Origin: Gonatopus flavifemur
Taxonomy: Eukaryota; Arthropoda; Insecta; Hymenoptera; Dryinidae
NCBI GenBank assembly: GCA_018340375.1
Contig: JAFFJZ010000029.1
Span: 1,116,001 to 1,180,000 of the forward strand
DNA length: 64,000 bases
Direction of reading: 5' to 3'
Each line of letters starts with the position of its first letter. Position 1 is the first letter of the stretch. This document shows positions 10,406 to 21,234 of the stretch, piece after piece. Below the pieces are notes generated by a model. The model was given only the letters and a program-made list of their open reading frames with translations, did not search any database and was not told the DNA's origin. The translations under genes and the position numbers were made by a program.

Positions 10406-11807
10406 CCCTCAACCACGCACCTGGGTCCTTTGGACCCAAGCAATTTTTTCTTTCACTTCTCATTCTGTTGCAATGCACAGCCAAGGGCTGGTATGGTAAT
10501 GTAAGCAACTTCGAACCTTCCTGCTTTGAATGCTTTTTTGAAATCCGGGATCCGTCACTTAGTTTTCGAGTAGCATGTATTTGAAATTGAGCTCGGGTCC
10601 TTTGGACCCGATGTGCGTGGTTGTGTAACTTTTTTTGGCGGAAAACTGGAAAATGTTTCAAGACTGCATAGAAGATGTTCATGTATCCTTTTGAGGAAGG
10701 ATGTATTGTTTCGATATGATAAAAGTATACATATGTGTGCAGCCCCCCCCCCCTCCCAAGGGGATTGAATCATAACCCATTCAACTACACTAAAAAATAT
10801 ATATTTGCATCAAATACAGTTATTTTTTGTCTGGCAAGTATTCAGTGGTATTGATTACCTACGCTGCACATGAGTTCAGAAAGAGTTCATAATGAATTCA
10901 TTGAGAACTATGAAAGTTCAAAATAAGTACATTAGAGTTCTTTCAGAATTGTTGTGTAGTTCGGACAAGCATTGAATTAAAGTAATTGAATTCTATTCCT
11001 ACAAATCCTCTGGGAGAAATATAATGTACATTCGCGTAAGGAACTGTAACATGTTACATTCCAAAAGCGCAAAATGACTCTTAGGGTACATTCGCTTCTA
11101 ACTTCACCCACACTCCATGGCATTTTTTACGGTTAATTCTCGCCAGTGCAATCGTTTCTGTTCCATTCCATCTGCTGTAGTTCTGATAGCAATGAATATT
11201 TTTTGGATAGAGAACAAATCGATATTCAGTTTAAATGATTTTTTCTTGAGTGTATATGTACTTATATGCACTGAGGGTATTCATAATCAACAAACGATAG
11301 TCTTGAAGGATAAAAGCGTTTCGAACATTATTCTTATCGGTTCCTACATTTTTCCCCTCTAATATTCCGATAAATATCTTTAATTCACTAATTGTGGATT
11401 CTTTAACATACCCCAACTTCACTCTTGTAAATAATTATGTTTTTTGCTAGCTATCATTGGGAACTATTTTTTTCCTGGAAGTTGAACTTTTTCTGATTAC
11501 AAAACGGTGGTTATTTTTGTCTCTACGTCTTTGTGGGGGATAGATATGATTTTTTGAAAAAAATCGTTTTTTTCACTGTTTTCTTCAGATTTATGTTCCT
11601 TCTTTCCTACATAACTCACAGAAACTCCAAAAAAATCTTCTTTCACAATGTTGATTACTATTCTTAACGTTACGACGAATCGATCGGAAAAAAAAATCAT
11701 CTCAAAAGAATAATGTTTGAAGAAAATACAGCCAAAATAAGATGAGCCGGGTCCAAAGGACCCGGGTGCGTGGATTAGGGATTTTTTCGAAGGTGCGTGG
11801 TTGAGGG
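10406..11807. mobile_element. 1.4-kb piggyBac-type non-autonomous element
   Basis: The left end TTAA|CCCTCAACCACGCACC and the right end GGTGCGTGGTTGAGGG|TTA form a terminal inverted repeat. Subterminal copies of GGGTCCTTTGGACCC occur at about 10425, 10588 and (as GGGTCCAAAGGACCC) 11750. The right TTAA is interrupted by a later insertion at 11811-12954; removing that insertion with its TTA duplication restores TTAA. TTAA duplication and CCC ends fit piggyBac. The interior ORFs (10365-10682, 11117-11362, 11497-11841) show no transposase motif, so the element is non-autonomous. Confidence 0.75.
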
Positions 11808-11825
11808 TTATGGTCTGTCTACATA

Positions 11826-12851
11826 CCCGGGAAAAACTCATTAGATCTAATCGGATCTGATCAGATCTAATCAGATCTCATCAGATCTGAACAGATCTTT
11901 TTTTTGGGTTAATCAGATCTGATTAGATCTAACCCTATACATGACTAGATCTGAACAGATCTCTTTATTTGATCAATCATATTTGATTGCATTTTCCCAA
12001 ATATCTGACCAGATCTGATTGGATCTGTTCAGATCTGACTGGATCTGTTCAGATCTGTTCAGATCTGCTTTTGCATAATATGAAATTCAATTCTCATCAG
12101 CATTAGACCTGGTGGATTCTCAGTAGATCTTCCCAGATCTCACTCAATCTGCTCAGATCTGATCAAATCTGATCCTAGATCTGATTAGATCTACCCAGAT
12201 CTGATTGAATCTGCTCCTATATCTGATCAAATCCGCTCAGATCTGATGAGATCTCATTAGATCTGAGCAGATCAGATGCGATTTGGTGAAGACTCACACT
12301 AAGAAAAGTATTCAATTATATATATATATATATATATATATATTAGCGTTTGGTAACAATTATCAAATTTTATAAGTTGGATGTGGCGGAATCAACATTC
12401 AGTTAGATGTAATTATCGATATATACAGATTTACAATTAAGACCTTTTGTCATACCGTTATCAGATGTCAAGATTATAAATGAATAGTCAAATTTTACTA
12501 TACGCTTTGTAAAATTTGGCTATTAATTCATAATCCTCCATATTTTCATGTAAAAAATGATTTTATAAACCTTTCTGTTTCAGGTTCAGCATGAAAAATA
12601 GCAAAAATTCTTATATCTTTTTTCTCCGTGTTTATGTAGAACTGTTTAGATCTGATCAGATCTAACAATATTTACCATAAACCATCCAGATCTAGTAAGA
12701 TCTGTTTAGATCTAGTTAGATCTATCGAGATCTACTTAGATCTATTCCGATCTACTCAGATCTGTTTAGATCTGACCAAAATTTAGATCTGGTCAGATCT
12801 GACGATTTAGATCGGCTCAGATCTGATTAGATCTGATGATTTTTTCCAGGG
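11826..12851. mobile_element. 1.03-kb element composed of AGATCT repeats, TA duplication
   Basis: Termini CCCGGGAAAAACTCATTAG and, inverted, CCCTGGAAAAAATCATCAG are flanked by TA on both sides (11824-11825, 12852-12853). I count about 36 AGATCT hexamers, mostly as (C/T)AGATCTGAT(C/T), filling 11840-12290 and 12640-12850. The middle is interrupted by another MITE at 12297-12630. No coding capacity. AGATCT is its own reverse complement, so this element-specific motif reads on both strands. Confidence 0.8.
12297..12630. mobile_element. 334-bp CACTAAG/CACGGAG MITE nested in the AGATCT element
   Basis: CACTAAGAAAAGTATTC and, inverted, CACGGAGAAAAAAGATATAAG bound the segment. The interior folds on GTCAAATTTTAC / GTAAAATTTGGC and contains a (TA)n run near 12315-12346. 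The flanking dinucleotides CA and TT do not match, so its duplication is unproven. It clearly interrupts the AGATCT array. Confidence 0.55.
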
Positions 12852-12954
12852 TAGACAGAAAAACGGAGAACGTAAACGTCAACGGTTGCGCACGGCTCAT
12901 ATACTGTTTCTGCGCGTCCGTTCTTACGTTTACGTTGGTTATGTAGACAGACCA

Positions 12955-13479
12955 TTAAGCCTGGGGCACGGTCGTATATACAGGTCGCGAAACTCTCATG
13001 GTGGGGGGCGAGACCCTTACAGCGACTAATGGTATCAAGAGACGCGGTAGCGTCTCGACGCCAAGTACAGGAAAACCCTGAAAGAAAGAAAAAAAACCCT
13101 GGAAGAAAAAAAAATGAAAAAGCATAAGTCGTGCGCTACCGTGTATCTTTACTCGAAAACCAAGATTTTCTATAGTCAAAAAATCTTTAACCCACAGTAA
13201 CTCATCACACATTGAATTTCACGAAAAAATAATTACACTTCTGTTATATAATTCGAATACACACTTTCGATTAAGCACACTACGAAGTTGATCCGTTCAC
13301 GCGATCCCGAGATACAAACGTTTCAAATTTTCATGCGATCAAAACATCAAGATTTCTCTATCATCATCATCAGAATCGGTTTCTTCAATCACGGAGATTT
13401 GTTAATCCTTAAGGCAGTTCTTCCAATGCTAGAGACATTATAATCCAAACATCCAATAGCGTGCATTTCAGTGTAGTGT
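12955..13479. other. No gene; short segment shared with the mariner junction
   Basis: GCACGGTCGTATATACAGGTCGCG (12967-12990) recurs as reverse complement at 21199-21219, where the mariner copy is broken off, so it is part of a dispersed repeat. The rest is AT-rich and without a supportable ORF. Confidence 0.4.
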
Positions 13480-13765
13480 GGTCTATACATTGTCAAAACA
13501 TAAACAAATAACCTGTCAATGAAGCGATGTGTTGATAGGTTATTATAATATTAAAAGAATAATTGAAAAATGGATGAATTGTGAATTGCAGGTTATACTA
13601 CATTACAGGTATTACAGGTCATTATAACAACAATCGAACGCACACAAATAACCTGGAATTATTTTACTTATATATACTATATATACTTTTATATATGACT
13701 TGAAAAAATTCATGAATGGATTAATGAATAAATGATGAAGAGGTTATTTGTAAAAAAAAACACAG
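13480..13765. repeat. Cluster of AATAACCTG / CAGGTTAT words
   Basis: Words AATAACCTGTC, GATAGGTTATT, GCAGGTTAT, ACAGGTCATTAT, AATAACCTGG and AGAGGTTATT occur within 290 bp in both orientations. This is the private-motif interior pattern seen in the bounded elements of this window. I could not place termini. Confidence 0.4.
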
Positions 13766-13789
13766 AAAGTTTGAGAAAGGTATAAATAA

Positions 13790-16740
13790 ATCTATTTGCT
13801 AAATTCAGGAAATTGCTATATACACAGGTGAGCTCTGTATGATGTATTATTCATAAAATACAATATTCCTTTACAGACAACAGCTCAGCAGAAATACTGT
13901 AATGAACAGTCTGCTACTGTTGGTTCTTACCACCAGAACCACAGGCTGATGATCAAATAAATCATACAAGGTCTAGTCGAAAATAATGATTCAAATTTAT
14001 GCATTACTTTTTAGGTGAAATCTTATCGGATATACCATAACCCCCTTACAAACAATCTACTATCAGGTTCTCCTGCTAGAGTCGTTGGAAAATGATCAAA
14101 TGGATCATATCGAGCATGCTCAAGGGAAAAGATTCAAGTTTATTTGCAATTCCTCCACATACCAGAAAGTCAGAGATATATCATAAGTTCTGACGGACAG
14201 TCAACTACTGGAGCCTTCCGAAGTAGCTGATCAAAACCAGATGACCAGCTACTTCGGAAGGCTCCACTGTTGATTTCTCTAATTAGGATCATAGGCAATA
14301 GGTGAAAAAGATCATACCGAGCCTGCTCAAGGGTGATTATTGAAGTTTATTTGCTATTTTTTTACAGGCAAAAGTATAATGGATATACCATAATCTCTAA
14401 TGGAATCCACTATTCTGCAATCAGAATCGTGAACAGATAATGAAACAGTATAGTGAATAGATAATGGATGTAAATTCAATTATGGCAAGTTTGAAAAACA
14501 TTGGAAAATAAGGTTAGTCACCGGCACTTCAGGTATACTAAAATATGACATCCTGAATCAAAATTATGAACTATGTACAAAATGGTTTCCCTAGATTCTT
14601 TGAGTGAAATTACAGGTGGATCAAGAAAAAGTAGAAAGGATGCAGGTATACTATACATCTGTATGTTACTTACCACCACGATCAATATCATCAGGTAGCG
14701 TAGAAGGAAAATGAAGAAAAGGCAAAAGTGCAGTGGATATACAAGTCCTTGCGTTGAATAATACCACTATCAGATTCTTCCAACAGAATCATAGGTGGAT
14801 GAAGAAAAAGCAAAAAGGATGTAAATGTATCATACATCTTTATGTTATGTACCACAATAATCAATGTCATCGGATAGCGTCATAGGAAAATGAAGAAAAG
14901 GCATAAGTGCAGTGGATATACAAGTCCTTGCATTGAATAATACCACTATCAGATTCTTCCAACAGAATCATAGGTGGATGAAGAAAAAGCAAAAAGGATG
15001 TAGATGTACCATACATCTGTACGTTAAATCCTACCATGATCATTAGGTAGCGTTAAAGGAAAATGCAGAAAAGATAGGAGCGCAGTGGATATATCACAAA
15101 TCTTTGCATCGGGTGCATTTCACTGACCAACTGACGAATGATTAGAGAGACTGTTTAGGATCAACTCAACGAAAATTGAGCAGATACAATATTCTGATTA
15201 TAGAAATTGTTGCAGAACAACTACAGGTCAACTTGGCTGATGTGACTGGATGTGACAATTTATTCTGAATGTTTTCTTCCAAAGTTCCATCTTTTCAGTT
15301 GTTCCATTCAAGCTGGATTATATTTGTGTTCTTACGAACCATCATTTTTATCTTTACTTATCTTGGTTTTGGAATGATTCAATTCTCAAATACAGTAGAA
15401 CCTCGATTATCCGAGCTCCGATCAACCGACGCTCCGCGTTATCCGAGGCCTGGACCGCTTCGGATTAACCGAGCTGGATCCTCGAATAATACAAATCATC
15501 AAATAAATCATAAATAATAAAATCACTGATTTTTTAAAATCAAAAAAATTTGTAGCAATGCATGTTTGTACAAATGATGTACCAAAAATTAGGACATATT
15601 CATTTTCTTTTCACATTCATATTTTAATGTTATGAAGATTATAAAAATATAAATATATCAGGAATATGTTGAATAATATTCATGTAATATATTCAAACTG
15701 CGCAATGAAGATTTCAAACACTTGAGGGATTAAAATTTCTCAAAAAATATCTATTTTCTGTATTATCCGAGGTTTCAGTTATCCGAGGTAAGCTCTCCCC
15801 ACATTACCTCGGATAATCGAGGTTCTACTGTATCATGAATTTTATTAAATTGTCATAGAGTATTTTGGGTTGTGAGATTTAGTAACTTTAGGATCCATGA
15901 AATGTTCAAAATGTATTCAAAGTGATTCATGATCATTAAAAAGCAATATTGCATCAAATATCGAAACCATTCAATATTCATGATATTTGAGAATTGAATC
16001 ATTCCAAAACCAAGATAAGTAAAGATAAAAATGATGGTTTGTAAGAACACAAATATAATCCAGCTTGAACGGAACAACTGAAAAGATGAAACTTTGGAAG
16101 AAAACATTCAGAATGAATTGTCACATCCAGTCACATCAGTCAAGTTGACCTGTAGTTGTTCTGCAACAATTTCTATATTCAGAATATTGTATATGCTCAA
16201 TTTTCGTTGAGTTGATCCTAAACAGTCTCTCTAATCATTCGTCAGTTGGTCAGTGGAATGCACCCGATGCAAAGATTTGTGATATATCCACTGCGCTCCT
16301 ATCAGATGTATGGTACATCTACATCCTTTTTGCTTTTTCTTCATCCACCTATGATTCTGTTGGAAGAATCTGATAGCGGTATTATTCAATGCAAGGACTT
16401 GTATATCCACTGCACTTCTGCCTTTTCTTCATTTTCTTATGACGCTGCCTACTGACATTGATCATTGTCGTACGTAACATAAAGATGTATGGTGACATGC
16501 ATCCTTCTTGCTTTTTCTTCATCTACCTGTGATTCTATTGGAAGAATCTGATAATAGTGTACCTAACGCAAGGACCTGTGGTAGATCCTCTGCACTCTTG
16601 CCTTTTCTTCATATTCCTTCTACGCTACCTGATGATATTGATCGTGGTGGTAAGTAACATACAGATGTATAGTATACCTGCATCCTTTCTACTTTTTCTT
16701 GATCCACCTGTAATTTTACTCAAAGAATTTACTCACTGAA
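13790..16740. repeat. Foldback of degenerate ~177-bp tandem repeats
   Basis: About three units (GTGCAGTGGATATACAAG at 14729, 14907 and, diverged, 15080; spacing 178 and 173) form the left arm 14590-15391. They are mirrored in the right arm at about 15985-16735, where the same words appear as reverse complement. More diverged units extend left to about 13800 (GGATATACCATAA, GATCATAc/tCGAGC). A small perfect hairpin (TGGAGCCTTCCGAAGTAGC and its complement) lies at about 14210-14270. Paired ORFs 15269-15517 and 15853-16107 are the two arms translated. A pogo-type MITE sits just left of the axis. Confidence 0.75.
15393..15830. mobile_element. 438-bp pogo/Tigger-type MITE
   Basis: Termini CAGTAGAACCTCGATTATCC and its complement at the right are the classic pogo-family end, flanked by TA on both sides (15391-15392, 15831-15832). 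The interior is AT-rich and non-coding, with additional inner TTATCCGAGG words. It is inserted in the left arm of the surrounding foldback: the opposite arm carries the empty site CTCAAATATCATGAAT. Confidence 0.85.
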
Positions 16741-16845
16741 AAAACTTTTTCACCTGGGTACTCAGGAATAAGGATATTGGATAATATATAATCCAGGGGC
16801 CAAAATATTGATGAAAAATCAACAGAAATTCACGCGTTAAACGTA

Positions 16846-17628
16846 ATGGGTCTTCCTATTGTTGACGGTGTTCCTTCTTATTTGAATGCAGTAATGCAGT
16901 GTATATTGTACTGTGCTTCTAAGACAAAACAATTACTTTTATCTGACCCCAATGACATCATAAATATTTCAATTCAGAACTACAATTCGCAAAAAAACCT
17001 TGATATCATAGCGTTAAAACAGCTTGCAGGTTCACAATACTTGCATAATCACTCACAAGATGCAGGAGAATTCATCGCTTCTATTTGCGAGAATTCAATG
17101 GGTATTAAAAATTTAGTGAAGCACCAAATAACTACCTTAACGGAATGTACGAAATGTGAATATACCGAAAATATTGTTGGTACAAATTGTGTTACACGTC
17201 TTGGGCTACCTCCAATTTCACAAAAATCATTTGAGTTTCAAGAAATATTCAAGTTCAATTTTTCAACACAAGATTCTTGTGACAATTGTAATAACTTGCA
17301 TAAAACTACAAAATCATTCATAACAGCGTCAGAACAATATGTAATTGTGCAATTGATGATGTTTAATCACAATAATGTTGAAGCAACAAAGGTAGAAAAT
17401 ATAAACATTGAAGCAGTACCAACTTCAAAAATTATAATTGCACAACACTTTTATAAAGTTATAGTTGTTGTTTTTCATCAGGGTAAAAATATTTCTGAAG
17501 ATAATTTCACATGCATGTTACGAAGTAAAGGTACAAAGTGGATATTTATTCATGATCTGCAAGTTGAAGAGCGACATTGGCCACGCAATGCTAAAGACTC
17601 GTATATATATTTCTTTGAAAAGCAATAA
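16846..17628 (+). CDS. USP-like ubiquitin hydrolase domain protein with substituted catalytic residues
   Basis: The 260-residue ORF (ATG 16846, TAA 17626-17628) has the order of landmarks of a USP peptidase domain. They are: a Cys-box region GVPSYLNAVMQ (residues 8-18), a QDA-box SQDAGEF (70-76), a zinc ribbon CTKC (101-104) and CDNC (145-148), a strand VIVQLMMF (166-173), a degenerate His-box HQG..SEDNF (211-221) and an ending YIYFFEK. In active USPs the first box is GNTCYxN and the last is GHY. Here the catalytic Cys is Ser11 and the catalytic His position is Asn220, so hydrolysis is not expected. It may bind ubiquitin or be decaying, yet it has no stop or frameshift. The frame is open upstream to 16792, so an upstream exon is possible. 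At 260 residues it is near the minimal USP core. It directly abuts the foldback and no other gene is near; a captured or transposon-borne gene is plausible but unproven. Confidence 0.7.
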   Translation: MGLPIVDGVPSYLNAVMQCILYCASKTKQLLLSDPNDIINISIQNYNSQKNLDIIALKQLAGSQYLHNHSQDAGEFIASICENSMGIKNLVKHQITTLTECTKCEYTENIVGTNCVTRLGLPPISQKSFEFQEIFKFNFSTQDSCDNCNNLHKTTKSFITASEQYVIVQLMMFNHNNVEATKVENINIEAVPTSKIIIAQHFYKVIVVVFHQGKNISEDNFTCMLRSKGTKWIFIHDLQVEERHWPRNAKDSYIYFFEKQ

Positions 17629-17867
17629 TTTCGCTTCATCATAAAATTAGAATTCAATTACTGTGATATTGTACAGTTTTGAAGAATATAGAATACCTTT
17701 ATGATACCATAACGAACCAAATATTCTTGAAAAATTTTTTCGAATGATTTCGATGGATATTCCACAAAATTCTGAAAAATGTCTGGTACAGTACTAGAAA
17801 GTGTCTTCAATCTGATATCTTGAAGGTATATCTTTTCGTTGCATGATAAATATTTGACATCTCTTTA
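17629..17867. other. No gene seen
   Basis: AT-rich sequence after the USP-like ORF. I find no terminus matching the CACTGAAAAAAC word at 16734, so I cannot enclose the ORF in an element. Confidence 0.4.
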
Positions 17868-18127
17868 CCCAGATAGCAAAAGTTCCAAAAACTAGATCCC
17901 ATTGAATCCTTCTGGAACCACAAAATGAATCACTGAAATGTCAGTAGGATGGAGTTCTTGGAGAATTCAAATCGCCTTTTGTCATACTATATACAGTACA
18001 ATATACAGTATGACAAAAGGCGATTTGAATTCTCCAAGGACTCTATTCTGCTGACATTTCAGTAGTTCGTTTTGTGGTCACGAAAGAATTCAATGAGATC
18101 TAATTTTTGGAACTTTTGCTATCTGCT
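17868..18127. mobile_element. 260-bp palindromic MITE, CCCAGATAGCAAAAG end
   Basis: The left end CCCAGATAGCAAAAGTTCC pairs with GGAACTTTTGCTATCTGCT. The arms pair almost completely, with CAAATCGCCTTTTGTCATAC and its complement around a short loop at about 18000. The flanking dinucleotides (TA, AC) do not match, probably through decay of the right end. The CCCAGATAG terminus is shared with 36143-36500. Confidence 0.65.
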
Positions 18128-19146
18128 ACTTTTCACAATGATTCAAAAGAGTGACCGAAAAATGTCTGTTGGAAAGCTATTTTTAGCTTCATGCTAAACA
18201 GTACAAATTCTATCTTGCAAAAAAAATTTCTGTTGGATACCTTGAATATATTGTACGCAAGTTTCCTCTGTCTGTAAGATCTATGTTGTTTCGATTTTCT
18301 TGAAATGATTTCTTGAAAACACTGGAAATTTCCGTACAAGACATGTCCAGCACAATATCGTGGGCTGTTTTGAGCGGCGTGAGCTCCTTTGAGCGCTGTG
18401 AGTTGCTTTGAGCGCTTTGAGCTGCTTTGAGCGCCAACTTATCAGTCAAGGAAAATTTAGTTTTCGGAATTCTTCACACGTATATTCGTTCATGGAAATT
18501 CGCTTTTCTTCCCTTCTTTTCTTCATTCTTTATTTCGATAATCTATTGCCGTCCAATGATGAGATGACTGATGGAAATCCAAGTGGATTTTTATATCACA
18601 TAAGTTATCTGAGGACATTTCCTTCATTCCTACGATTGCCATAAACTCGACAGGGATATTTCATTTTTATTTGGGTTCAGTTGGAGGCATATTCAGAAAA
18701 AGAAGTGAAATCCCCCAAAAAAACTCCAAAAAAGTAAAAAAACACCGCCAAGTACATGAAAATCCCAAAAACAAAGAATAAAAAAATCTAAAAACACATT
18801 CCAAAGGAAAATTTCACTGCATTCAGAATTTCGAGGGAATATAAAAGGATATGCTCCATTTGAAAAAAAAAGATATGAAATCAATATGAGCGACCAAGTA
18901 CATTGGTTATCCAAAGGATATGTGAAAGATTTTTGGTATATTGTAACTTCAGTTTGTTTAAACTGTATTGAAGGTAATTTATGATTTTCAAAAAAGCATT
19001 ATTGTATTAAAAAAATGAATAGAACAAGCGTATCGTTCTGCTCGTATATATAGATACCAAAAAGTGAAAAAAAAGTAGAATTCCACAAAGCATACAAATG
19101 TCTCACAAAAACCCCTAAAAACTCCAACACAGTAAAAAATAACGTC
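18128..19146. other. No gene; TTTGAGCGC repeats and a diverged copy of the hairpin arm
   Basis: 18370-18436 repeats a (T)TTGAGCGC word about five times. 18690-18960 resembles 19060-19255 (CCCCAAAAAAACTCCAA.., AAAATCCCAAAAAC..), so it is a diverged direct copy of sequence leading into the hairpin. The ORFs here are low-complexity frames. Confidence 0.4.
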
Positions 19147-19592
19147 AAATCCCAAAAACCATACAAACGTTTTACAATAACGCTTCAAAAAAAATCCTTG
19201 AAAAAAATACTTCACTCTTTCCGGAAGATTACTTGATATAACAAATATACCATTAAAAAAAAAGATGTGAAAGGCAACCCTGTTTCGGAATTCGCATCAA
19301 CCAGTAACACTTGGCGTGGCCGAAGAAGATTTTATGAAATTATATCATTTAAATTTCTTGTTTAATGTTCTATAGAAATTCATTTGTATATAATAAAGGC
19401 TAAAAACTTCTACCATCGGCCACGCCAAGTGTTGCTGGTTGATACGAATTCCGAAACAGGGTTGCCTTTCACATCTTTTTTTTTAATGGTATATTTGTTA
19501 TATCAAGTGATCTTCCGGAAAAAGTGAAGTATTTTTTTCAAGGATTTTTTTTCAAGCGTTATTGTAAAACGTTTGTATGGTTTTTGGGATTT
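19147..19592. repeat. Long hairpin with two 177-bp arms
   Basis: Arms 19147-19323 and 19416-19592 are the same length and nearly identical in reverse complement (few mismatches, for example in TTCGGAATTCG(C/T)ATCAACC), with a 92-bp AT-rich loop. The arms contain GGCGTGGCCGA and AAAAAATCCTTG. No terminal motif or duplication of a known family is clear. A transcript would fold into a long dsRNA. Confidence 0.75.
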
Positions 19593-20067
19593 CTTATTTA
19601 CAGCCGAATCGTGGCGTTGTATGTATCGAAAGGGTATGTTTTGAAAATAAAAATTTACCCTTCCAAACTAATTTGACTGTTACACATGGCTGAACAATGC
19701 CAAAAAAATGGAATTGATCGACTTATTTCAGTCAATCAATTAAACTAATCGACGGTCATCATCACAATATCAAATTTCTAAATAAATTCATGTTCCCATT
19801 CACACAAAATGAAAAGATGTTTGATGTGTTATCGCACAGTATGCAATATAAGTGAAAAAAACATATCAATAATGTTTCACGGACCAAAATACGAGGTTTT
19901 AATGATTAATATGTGGAAAACTGTTATCTCTGGTAAAATGCATTTGAAATTCTCACATTATTGATATTACTTTCATTGTCCACAAGCAAAGTATGGATTG
20001 TGGCATGAATAATGTCCATGCATAGATTATATTTGTATTGTATCAACAAATACCCTTTTACGACATA

Positions 20068-21197
20068 CTTTCTGTCAAAAAAGTACCGGGAATTTATCAT
20101 TTAAAAAGTGCGGCTAACGGGTTTATCAACGTTCTTTTTGTTGTTGAGTTGGTACCTTCGTCCTGTATATTGACACAGAGTTCGACTGTCATCTGTCATT
20201 TGGTTTGGTTACAGTCCTCGATGTTTTCAGTTCTCTCAAGTGTGTCCTGCGATTATCACAATGGATACAAAGATTGAACAAAGAATTTGTCTTAAATTTT
20301 GCGTTACAAATGGAATTTCGTGTGCCGAATCGCTGAAAATGTTGGAGAAGGCTTATGGTGAATTGACTCTATCAAAAACACATGCATAAGAGTGGTACAG
20401 TGCATTCAAAAGTGGTCGAGATGTGGTGGAAGATTTGCCTCGCTTTGGTCGTCCATCGACGTCTTTAACTGAAGTTGATATCGATAAAGTGAAGAAAATG
20501 GTGACTGAAAATCGTCACTTAAGTTTGAGAGAGATAGCCGGTGAACTTTTCGTGTCTCACGAATCAGTTCGTACTATTTTACATGATTGTTTGGGCATGA
20601 AACGCGTTGCCGCTCGATTAGTTCCGAAAGACTTGAATTCTCTCCAAAAACTGAATCACGTACAGGTCGCTGAAGACATGCTAGAACGAGTCAACTCCGA
20701 CCCCACATTCATGACACGCATTATAATAGGTGATGAGACATGGGTTTACGAATATGACATGCAAACCAGTCAACAAGCTTCGGAGTGGCGGCTTCCAACT
20801 GAGCCGAAACCGAAAAAGCCACGCCAAAGCCGATCAAAAGTGAAGGTAATGTTGACTGTGTTTTTTTATTATCGCGATCTTGTACATTCGGAATTCTTGC
20901 TAGAGGGTCAAACGGTGAATAAAGAATATCATCTAAGCCTTATGCGACGTTTGAGAGAGCAAATTCGTCGAAAAAGGCCAGATTTGTGGAAAGAAAATTC
21001 ATGGATTTTGCATCACGATAATGCACCATCTCACTAGGCTTTCATTGTGAACCAATTTTTGGCCAAAAACTAAACAAATATCATCGAGCAGCCACCGTAT
21101 TCACCTGATCTGGCTCCAGCCGACTTTTTTCTGTTTCCAAAACTGAAATTACCACTTCGAGGCACCCGTTTTGAATCGATAGAAGATATTAAAGAGA
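20068..21197 (+). mobile_element. Mariner element, 3' end lost
   Basis: The left end TA|CTTTCTGTCAAAAAAGTACC, a roughly 190-bp leader and the transposase remnant give about 1.13 kb. Homology stops at about 21197, where a different repeat begins, so the C-terminus, right terminal repeat and right TA are missing. Confidence 0.75.
20261..21197 (+). pseudogene. Mariner transposase, inactivated
   Basis: The ATG at 20261 begins MDTKIEQRICLKFC, the usual N-terminal HTH of mariner. The single frame continues to about 21197 with three internal stops: TAA 20387-20389, TAG 21035-21037 and TAA 21071-21073. The DD34D triad is still readable: D in IGDETW, D in HHDNAPSH and D in YSPDLAPADFFLF. The element cannot make transposase because of the stops and the lost C-terminus. 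The longest open part (20423-21037) retains the second HTH and most of the catalytic core. The leftover frame beyond 21197 belongs to another repeat. Confidence 0.85.
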
Positions 21198-21234
21198 GCG
21201 ACCTGTATATACGACCGTGGCCTGGGGTAACTAG

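Larger units (their letters stand above)
11811..12954. mobile_element. TTA-target MITE (GGTCTGTCTACAT ends) split by a nested element
   Basis: Outer ends TGGTCTGTCTACATA (11811) and TATGTAGACAGACCA (12940-12954) are flanked by TTA at 11808-11810 and 12955-12957. Without the nested 1.03-kb element it is about 120 bp, with an inner inverted pair AACGTAAACGTC / TACGTTTACGTT. The TTA duplication suggests a Harbinger-type MITE. Confidence 0.7.

Noticed and set aside
15269..16107. Paired ORFs beginning MFSSKV on opposite strands (15269-15517 plus, 15853-16107 minus)
   Set aside because: They are the two arms of one foldback translated; the low-complexity hydrophobic frame has no domain and is interrupted differently in each arm.
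13790..16740. Regularly spaced repeats that might suggest a CRISPR array
   Set aside because: Units are about 177 bp, degenerate over their whole length and mirrored in an inverted arm; there are no short identical repeats with unique spacers, and the context is eukaryotic.
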